Origin: Bacteroidales bacterium
Lineage (GTDB): Bacteria; Bacteroidota; Bacteroidia; Bacteroidales; UBA7960
NCBI GenBank assembly: GCA_003557965.1
Contig: PWND01000017.1
Coordinates: 1-6,169, forward strand
Length of the DNA stretch: 6,169 bases
Reading direction: 5' to 3'
Shown here: one piece after another, positions 1 to 4,149 of the stretch
Position numbering within the stretch: position 1 is the first letter of the stretch
Layout: each line of letters opens with the position of its first letter
The notes under the pieces: generated by a model
The model's database searches: none
Told to the model about the DNA's origin: nothing
The model's input: the letters and a program-made list of their open reading frames with translations, nothing else
Program-made: the position numbers and the translations under genes

Positions 1-572
1 AAAAAACTAATGCTTTCTTCATTTAATGAAAGAAGGTCAAAGCAATATGCCGCTTCATACATTGCAACATAATTATTCGGATTGTACTCAAGTGCTTTTC
101 TAAGATATTCAATAGTTTTATTATAGTTTCCCAGGTTTTCGTACTCAAAAGCAATACTGCAACATATATAATCTGGGTCATCAACAACGTCCAGAACCTT
201 GGTGTACTCTTCAATGGCTTTTTCATACTTTTCAAGTTGTGAAAAAATGGCACCCTTCGTAAGGCAAAGCTCAACATTGTCAGGCTCTGATCTTTCAAGC
301 TCTGCTATAACATTTAAAGCACCCTTTTCATCATTTGAAGAGGCCAAAAGCTTTGCAACTTTTAGCTTTAATTCAGCAGAGGCAGGATGAAGGTTGATGG
401 CAAGTTCTGCAGCATACATTGCCTTATCAATCATATTTGAGAAAAGGTAATATTCAATAATTTGCTCAAAGTCTTCAACATCGAAATAAACCCCGCAATT
501 CTCGCTCAGCTTCTTCTCATATACCGTAACCTGCTGTGGTTTATCTATGAAAAACTCAAAATCTTTATCCAT
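1..572 (-). CDS. Tetratricopeptide repeat (TPR) protein, C-terminus cut by window edge
   Basis: I translated this minus-strand frame from the ATG at 572-570; it is open for 190 codons to the left edge with no stop, so only the N-terminal part is seen. After about 30 residues (MDKDFEFFIDKPQQ...) comes a run of TPR units with close to the canonical 34-residue pitch. Unit-ending prolines fall at P63, P97, about P133 and P165 (INLHP, RSEPDN, DDPD, YNPNN), and helix-B alanines follow KA/GA/KA patterns (K50-A51, G84-A85, K118-A119). There is no signal peptide or membrane segment at the visible N-terminus, so it is probably a cytoplasmic protein-interaction scaffold. It resembles TPR proteins common in Bacteroidota with an FDxEDFEQIIEYYL-like N-terminus (F30-L43), but I cannot assign a function or partner. 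An in-frame stop lies upstream with no other in-frame ATG between, which supports this start. It is divergent from ffh, so it is not in that operon. Confidence 0.88.
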   Translation of the reverse strand, partial: MDKDFEFFIDKPQQVTVYEKKLSENCGVYFDVEDFEQIIEYYLFSNMIDKAMYAAELAINLHPASAELKLKVAKLLASSNDEKGALNVIAELERSEPDNVELCLTKGAIFSQLEKYEKAIEEYTKVLDVVDDPDYICCSIAFEYENLGNYNKTIEYLRKALEYNPNNYVAMYEAAYCFDLLSLNEESISF

Positions 573-699
573 AAACAATTTATTTGCAAAATCTAATATA
601 ACAACGCATTGTGGTTATTTATTATTTTAACTGTCTGGTTTACTAAAGCCCAATACAATATATCAAAAATCTACTCAATGAATTAATAAAAACAGTTTG

Positions 700-707
700 C
701 AAAAGTA
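700..707 (-). promoter_or_regulatory. Candidate -7 element for the TPR gene (TACTTTTG)
   Basis: On the minus strand this reads TACTTTTG, an exact match to the Bacteroidetes -7 consensus TAnnTTTG. It points toward the TPR gene and would give a leader of roughly 120 bases. I did not find a good TTTG -33 element at the usual spacing of about 19-21 bases, so the call rests on the -7 match alone. It overlaps one TTTGCAAA copy. Confidence 0.35.
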
Positions 708-736
708 TAGAAAAAAACACAAAGTAACGTTTATAT

Positions 737-744
737 TATATTTG
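737..744 (+). promoter_or_regulatory. Candidate distal -7 element for ffh (TATATTTG)
   Basis: TATATTTG matches TAnnTTTG exactly and points toward ffh. No clear -33 TTTG lies at the right distance; the nearest TTTG (696-699) is too far upstream. If used, the ffh transcript would have a leader of about 270 bases that includes the orphan AAGGAGG. It sits about 30 bases from the oppositely directed match at 700-707, which suggests a divergent promoter core, but short AT-rich motifs occur easily by chance here. Confidence 0.3.
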
Positions 745-826
745 TTAATCTCTTGTAAAATTATTAATAAGGCCTAAACAGTAAAGGTTTAATATTCAGG
801 CGTTTTAGATGCATTTGTGTGTGGTT

Positions 827-840
827 TTATTTGCAAATAA
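827..840. repeat. 14-base perfect palindrome TTATTTGCAAATAA
   Basis: The sequence equals its own reverse complement over 14 bases with no loop, so it fits a dimeric protein binding site better than an RNA hairpin. It is centred on one of the four TTTGCAAA copies in this gap and lies between the two candidate ffh promoters. The binding protein is unknown. Confidence 0.5.
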
Positions 841-993
841 CTCAAAAAAGATTATATCACCACATACTTGATATAAAAGTAATAAAAAGTATTATTTTAC
901 ATTTTATTAAGGAGGATATATTTTTCAACCAGTTATTAACAACAATTATGTTTAAACTCGCAAAACCATTAATGCTATATCATAAATAAATGA

Positions 994-1001
994 TAATTTT
1001 G
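994..1001 (+). promoter_or_regulatory. Candidate proximal -7 element for ffh (TAATTTTG)
   Basis: TAATTTTG is an exact TAnnTTTG match that ends 18 bases before the ffh ATG at 1020, giving a very short leader, which is plausible in a group that often starts translation without a Shine-Dalgarno sequence. A good -33 TTTG is not visible about 20 bases upstream. The motif overlaps the TTTGCAAA copy at 998-1005. Confidence 0.4.
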
Positions 1002-1019
1002 CAAAAAAATTAACAAATT

Positions 1020-2357
1020 ATGTTTGAAAGTTTAACAGAAAGATTTGATAAGGCATTTAAGCTTCTGAAAGGCCAGGGGCATATTACAGAAATTAATGTA
1101 GCAGAAACATTAAAGGATATCCGTAGGGCGTTACTGGATGCTGATGTTAGCTATAAGATTGCAAAGAATTTCACAGAAACTGTAAAAGAGAAGGCTTTAG
1201 GCAGGGACGTTCTAACGGCTGTTTCTCCGGGGCAATTGATGGTTAAGATTGTTAATGAGGAGCTGGCAGAGCTAATGGGGACAGAGCACTCTGAAATTAA
1301 CCTGAAAGGTAATCCCTCTGTTATTCTTATTGCAGGCCTTCAGGGTAGTGGTAAAACAACGTTTTCAGCCAAACTTGCTAAATACTTGCAAGGAAAGAAA
1401 AGCAAGAAAGTATTACTGACAGCTTGTGATGTTTATCGGCCGGCAGCTATAGAACAGCTAAAGGTATTAGGTGAACAAATTGATACAGAGGTTTATTCTG
1501 ACCTGGAATCCAAAGACCCTGTGTCAATTGCAAAAAAGGCTGTTGTACATGCAAAAAAGATGGGTCATCAGGTGGTAATTGTGGATACCGCAGGACGATT
1601 AGCTATTGATGAGCAGATGATGAAAGAAATTTCGGAGCTGAAAAAGTCTTTAAATCCTCATGAAATTCTTTTTGTTGTTGACTCAATGACTGGCCAGGAT
1701 GCTGTTAATACAGCAAAAGCATTCAATGACAAACTTGATTATGATGGTGTTGTGTTAACCAAGTTAGACGGGGACACCAGGGGAGGAGCTGCTCTTACAA
1801 TAAGGGCTGTTGTTGACAAGCCAATAAAATTTGTCGGTATTGGAGAAAAAGTTGATGCTATTGATGTGTTTCACCCAAAAAGAATGGCTGACAGAATTCT
1901 TGGCATGGGAGATATCGTTTCTCTTGTTGAGAAAGCACAGGAACAGTATGACGCCGAAGAAGCCAGGAAACTTCAAAAGAAAATAGCTAAGAACCAGTTT
2001 AGTTTTGATGATTTTTTGGCACAGCTTCAGCAAATTAAAAAAATGGGGAATGTAAAAGACCTGGTTGGTATGATCCCCGGAATGGGGAAAGCCATGAAGA
2101 ATATGGATGTTGATGATGATGCATTTAAGGGCATTGAGGCAATAATACAATCCATGACGCCTTATGAACGAGCAAATCCGACGGTATTGAACGGCAGCAG
2201 AAGAAAAAGGATCGCAGCAGGCAGTGGTACCTCAATACAGGAAGTTAATAAGCTTATTAAGCAATTTGATGATACAAGGAAAATGATGAAGATGATGTCA
2301 GGCGGCGGCGGAAAAATGAAAAATATGATGAAAGCAATGTCGGGAATGAAAAAATAA
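1020..2357 (+). CDS. ffh: Signal recognition particle protein Ffh (SRP54 GTPase)
   Basis: Ffh binds 4.5S RNA and the signal sequences of nascent chains and, with the receptor FtsY, brings ribosomes to the inner membrane. The 445-residue length is normal. The N domain (about 1-95) carries the ALLDADV helix motif (37-43). The G domain (about 96-298) shows all GTPase elements: G1 GLQGSGKTT (106-114), DVYRPAA (137-143), DTAGR (189-193), TKLDGD with the guanine-specificity motif and RGG (247-256), and GIGEK (273-277). The M domain (about 300-445) contains the RNA-binding SRRKRIAAGSG (393-403) and ends in the methionine-rich signal-binding tail (422-443, MMKMM, MKNMM). The first ATG in the frame fits the family N-terminus; the bases in front are A/T-rich with no Shine-Dalgarno. 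It is the first gene of a probable ffh-folD-queE transcript. The 4.5S RNA gene is not in the window. Confidence 0.98.
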   Translation: MFESLTERFDKAFKLLKGQGHITEINVAETLKDIRRALLDADVSYKIAKNFTETVKEKALGRDVLTAVSPGQLMVKIVNEELAELMGTEHSEINLKGNPSVILIAGLQGSGKTTFSAKLAKYLQGKKSKKVLLTACDVYRPAAIEQLKVLGEQIDTEVYSDLESKDPVSIAKKAVVHAKKMGHQVVIVDTAGRLAIDEQMMKEISELKKSLNPHEILFVVDSMTGQDAVNTAKAFNDKLDYDGVVLTKLDGDTRGGAALTIRAVVDKPIKFVGIGEKVDAIDVFHPKRMADRILGMGDIVSLVEKAQEQYDAEEARKLQKKIAKNQFSFDDFLAQLQQIKKMGNVKDLVGMIPGMGKAMKNMDVDDDAFKGIEAIIQSMTPYERANPTVLNGSRRKRIAAGSGTSIQEVNKLIKQFDDTRKMMKMMSGGGGKMKNMMKAMSGMKK

Positions 2358-2393
2358 AAACAGTATCATATTAAAAAAAACAACATATTATTT

Positions 2394-3275
2394 ATGGAAT
2401 TAATTGATGGAAAAAAAATTTCTGCTGAAATAAAAGAAGAAATTACAAAAGAAGTTAAAGCTATTAAAGATAACGATGGCAAAGTACCTCACCTTGCAGC
2501 AGTTCTTGTTGGTAATGACCAGGCAAGTGAAACGTATGTTGCCGGAAAAGAAAAAGCATGTAAGAAAGTTGGCTTTTCCTCCTCTGTATATAAAATGGAT
2601 GAAGATACAACGGAAGAGCAATTGCTCGAAACAGTTGAGTTTTTAAATAATGACCCGGAGATTGATGGTTTTATTGTTCAACTGCCTTTGCCCGGACATA
2701 TTGATGAAAATAAAATCATTGAAGCAATTAACCCGGAGAAAGATGTGGATGGGTTTCACCCTGTTAATTTGGGAAGAATGGTTATAGGCCTTCCTGCATA
2801 TATTTCAGCAACTCCCAACGGAATTATGGAACTTATAAAGCGGTCAGGTATTGAAACAAAAGGTAAAAACTGTGTTGTTCTTGGCAGAAGTAATATTGTT
2901 GGACGGCCTGTAAGTATATTGATGTCGTTAAATAATGATAATGCAAATGCAACTGTTACCGTTTGTCATAGCAGGACAAAAAATATTAAAGAAATTACAT
3001 CATCAGCAGATATACTGATTGTGGCTATTGGAAAGCCTGAATTTGTTACTGCTGATATGGTTAAAGATGGTGCGGTTGTTATTGATGTAGGAATTCATAG
3101 AGTTAAATCGGATAAAACGAAATCGGGTTATAAACTGATTGGTGATGTTAAGTTCGATGAGGTTTCAAAAAAAGCTTCTAAGATTACTCCTGTGCCTGGT
3201 GGAGTTGGGCCAATGACCATTGCTTCATTGCTAATAAACACCCTTAAAGCATCAAAGAAAGAAATATACGGATAG
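2394..3275 (+). CDS. folD: Bifunctional methylene-THF dehydrogenase / methenyl-THF cyclohydrolase FolD
   Basis: FolD interconverts 5,10-methylene-THF, 5,10-methenyl-THF and 10-formyl-THF in the cytoplasm, with an NAD(P)-linked dehydrogenase step and a cyclohydrolase step, supplying one-carbon units for purines and formyl-Met-tRNA. The 293-residue length fits the family. Visible signatures are the catalytic segment YVAGKEKACKKVG (48-60, with Y48 and K52), VQLPLPGHI (95-103), the folate-site loop PEKDVDGFHPVNLGR (114-128), the dinucleotide-binding GRSNIVGRP (164-172), and the C-terminal PVPGGVGPMT (266-275). The segment SATPNGI (138-144) has alanine where many homologues have cysteine (PCTPxGI); I take this as lineage variation, not loss of function. 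The gene starts 36 bases after ffh with no visible terminator or strong promoter between, so co-transcription is likely. The start has no Shine-Dalgarno sequence. Confidence 0.97.
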   Translation: MELIDGKKISAEIKEEITKEVKAIKDNDGKVPHLAAVLVGNDQASETYVAGKEKACKKVGFSSSVYKMDEDTTEEQLLETVEFLNNDPEIDGFIVQLPLPGHIDENKIIEAINPEKDVDGFHPVNLGRMVIGLPAYISATPNGIMELIKRSGIETKGKNCVVLGRSNIVGRPVSILMSLNNDNANATVTVCHSRTKNIKEITSSADILIVAIGKPEFVTADMVKDGAVVIDVGIHRVKSDKTKSGYKLIGDVKFDEVSKKASKITPVPGGVGPMTIASLLINTLKASKKEIYG

Positions 3276-3276
3276 T

Positions 3277-3933
3277 TTGACTCAGTATAAATTAACAAAC
3301 CTTAGTCCAGGGGAAAAAGAACAACTTGCAAAGGGCCTGTTGTTACCACTGATGGAAGAATTTTATTCTATCCAGGGGGAAGGGCATAACACAGGAGAAG
3401 CAGCTTATTTTTTTCGTATAGGCGGGTGTGATATCGCATGCAGATGGTGTGATGTTAAAGAAGCATGGAATGCTGAACTACATCCTCTATCGGAAACCGA
3501 AAAGCTCATTAACAACTGCATTAATAACACAGCAAAGGCCGTTGTGATTACAGGAGGTGAACCGTTGTTGTACAACCTTGATGTGTTATGTGCAGGATTA
3601 AAAAATGCCGGCATAAAAGTCTTTCTCGAAACCTCCGGTGCTTACCCGTTAACCGGGCAGTTCGACTGGATTTGTGTATCACCAAAACCCAATATGCCAC
3701 CAAGAAAAGACTTGCTTTTAATGGCTGACGAGCTAAAAGTTGTTATTCAAAACCCTGAAGATTTTACCTGGGCAGAAAATAATGCTTTGCTTGTTAAGAA
3801 AAAATGCAAACTTTACCTTCAGCCTGAATGGAGCTGCTATAAAAACATTCTTCCCCAAATTGTTGATTATGTAAAGAGCAATCCTCACTGGAAAACTTCT
3901 TTGCAGGCTCACAAGTTTATGAATATTCCCTGA
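3277..3933 (+). CDS. queE: 7-carboxy-7-deazaguanine synthase QueE (radical SAM)
   Basis: QueE is the radical SAM enzyme that contracts 6-carboxy-tetrahydropterin (CPH4) to 7-carboxy-7-deazaguanine on the way to preQ0 and tRNA queuosine. The substrate-binding strand LPLMEEFYSIQGEG (23-36) is followed by GGCDIACRWCD, whose C51, C55 and C58 form the CX3CX2C ligand set for the 4Fe-4S cluster seen in many QueE proteins. SAM-binding elements follow: TGGEP (92-96), ETSG (118-121) and SPKP (135-138). ADELKVVI (150-157), LQPEW (181-185) and the tail QAHKFMNIP (210-218) also fit the family. The only start codon between the last upstream stop (3235-3237) and the conserved core is TTG at 3277, one base after the folD stop, suggesting translational coupling. 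The next ATG (3352, residue 26) would remove most of the first conserved strand, so TTG is preferred but not certain. No other queuosine gene is in view. Confidence 0.95.
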   Translation: MTQYKLTNLSPGEKEQLAKGLLLPLMEEFYSIQGEGHNTGEAAYFFRIGGCDIACRWCDVKEAWNAELHPLSETEKLINNCINNTAKAVVITGGEPLLYNLDVLCAGLKNAGIKVFLETSGAYPLTGQFDWICVSPKPNMPPRKDLLLMADELKVVIQNPEDFTWAENNALLVKKKCKLYLQPEWSCYKNILPQIVDYVKSNPHWKTSLQAHKFMNIP

Positions 3934-3954
3934 CTTTCGCACGAAGCATAGCCG

Positions 3955-3982
3955 GTGAGAAAGTACGTGGATAAGTGAGAAA
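3955..3982. repeat. 8-base direct repeat GTGAGAAA, 20-base spacing
   Basis: GTGAGAAA occurs at 3955-3962 and again at 3975-3982, start to start 20 bases, about two turns of B-DNA. It lies just after queE. This spacing would let two protein subunits bind the same face of the helix, but a chance repeat is equally possible. Confidence 0.35.
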
Positions 3983-4026
3983 TATCAGTACTCATCAAAC
4001 ATAGGTTTTTCTACTTTTCGAAATTG

Positions 4027-4048
4027 AAAATGATATAAAGTTCATTTT
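4027..4048. repeat. Weak AT-rich inverted repeat, possible terminator of the ffh-folD-queE group
   Basis: AAAATGA (4027-4033) pairs with TCATTTT (4042-4048) around an 8-base loop. An eight-T run follows at 4064-4071, and a second all-A/T pairing, AAAAAT (4051-4056) with ATTTTT (4063-4068), leads directly into it. The stems contain almost no G-C pairs and the first is separated from the T run by 15 bases, so this is at best a poor intrinsic terminator. No better candidate is visible downstream of queE. Confidence 0.25.
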
Positions 4049-4080
4049 GCAAAAATCTTATTATTTTTTTTAGTATTATT

Positions 4081-4097
4081 GTAGTTAGTAAAACTAC
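4081..4097. repeat. Small inverted repeat GTAGTT / AACTAC upstream of the phosphatase gene
   Basis: GTAGTT (4081-4086) and AACTAC (4092-4097) are perfect reverse complements around a 5-base loop, 52 bases before the ATG at 4150. It could be a leader hairpin or an operator half-site pair near the likely promoter. It is short enough to be chance. Confidence 0.3.
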
Positions 4098-4149
4098 TGA
4101 TTTAGAAAAATTTCATATCGTAAATAACTGCAATAAAAATTACCACATT

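Larger units (their letters stand above)
573..1019. other. 447-base AT-rich divergent intergenic region
   Basis: This gap lies between the starts of the minus-strand TPR gene and plus-strand ffh, so it must carry promoters for both directions. I saw no convincing gene: the plus-strand ATGs checked give only short peptides, for example 20 codons from 809 and 13 codons from 948. It holds two plus-strand and one minus-strand match to TAnnTTTG, four copies of TTTGCAAA (583-590, 696-703, 830-837, 998-1005), a 14-base perfect palindrome at 827-840 and an AAGGAGG at 909-915 with no start codon at normal spacing. I found no tRNA-like or 4.5S RNA-like segment by eye. Confidence 0.8.
3934..4149. other. 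216-base intergenic region between queE and the TPR-phosphatase gene
   Basis: I see no gene here. The first 60 or so bases are less AT-rich than the rest and contain an 8-base direct repeat (GTGAGAAA). The remainder holds two short inverted repeats, an eight-T run at 4064-4071 and one TTTGCAAA copy (4046-4053). It should contain the end of the ffh-folD-queE transcript and the promoter of the downstream gene. The best -7-like sequence is TATTATTG at 4074-4081, one mismatch from TAnnTTTG, with a TTTG at 4046-4049 that is slightly too far upstream for an ideal -33. Confidence 0.7.

Noticed and set aside
199..390. 63-codon plus-strand open frame
   Set aside because: It is antisense to the minus-strand TPR gene, whose reading frame has clear periodic TPR motifs; this frame has only a serine/phenylalanine-rich composition.
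948..989. 13-codon leader peptide (MFKLAKPLMLYHK) before ffh
   Set aside because: It is too far (33 bases) from the AAGGAGG, has no regulatory codon run and no attenuator-like hairpin after it.
573..1019. 4.5S (SRP) RNA gene next to ffh
   Set aside because: I looked for the conserved GGAA-type tetraloop with flanking asymmetric loop and a GC-rich stem; the region is too AT-rich and shows none.
1764..2150. 128-codon minus-strand open frame opposite ffh
   Set aside because: It lies wholly inside the certain ffh gene on the other strand, has a low-complexity mix rich in F, I, N and S with no recognisable motif, and is explained by ffh codon usage.
3933..3964. Hairpin ACTTTC / GAAAGT right after the queE stop as a terminator
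   Set aside because: The stem is only 6 pairs with a 20-base loop and no T run follows, so it would not act as an intrinsic terminator.
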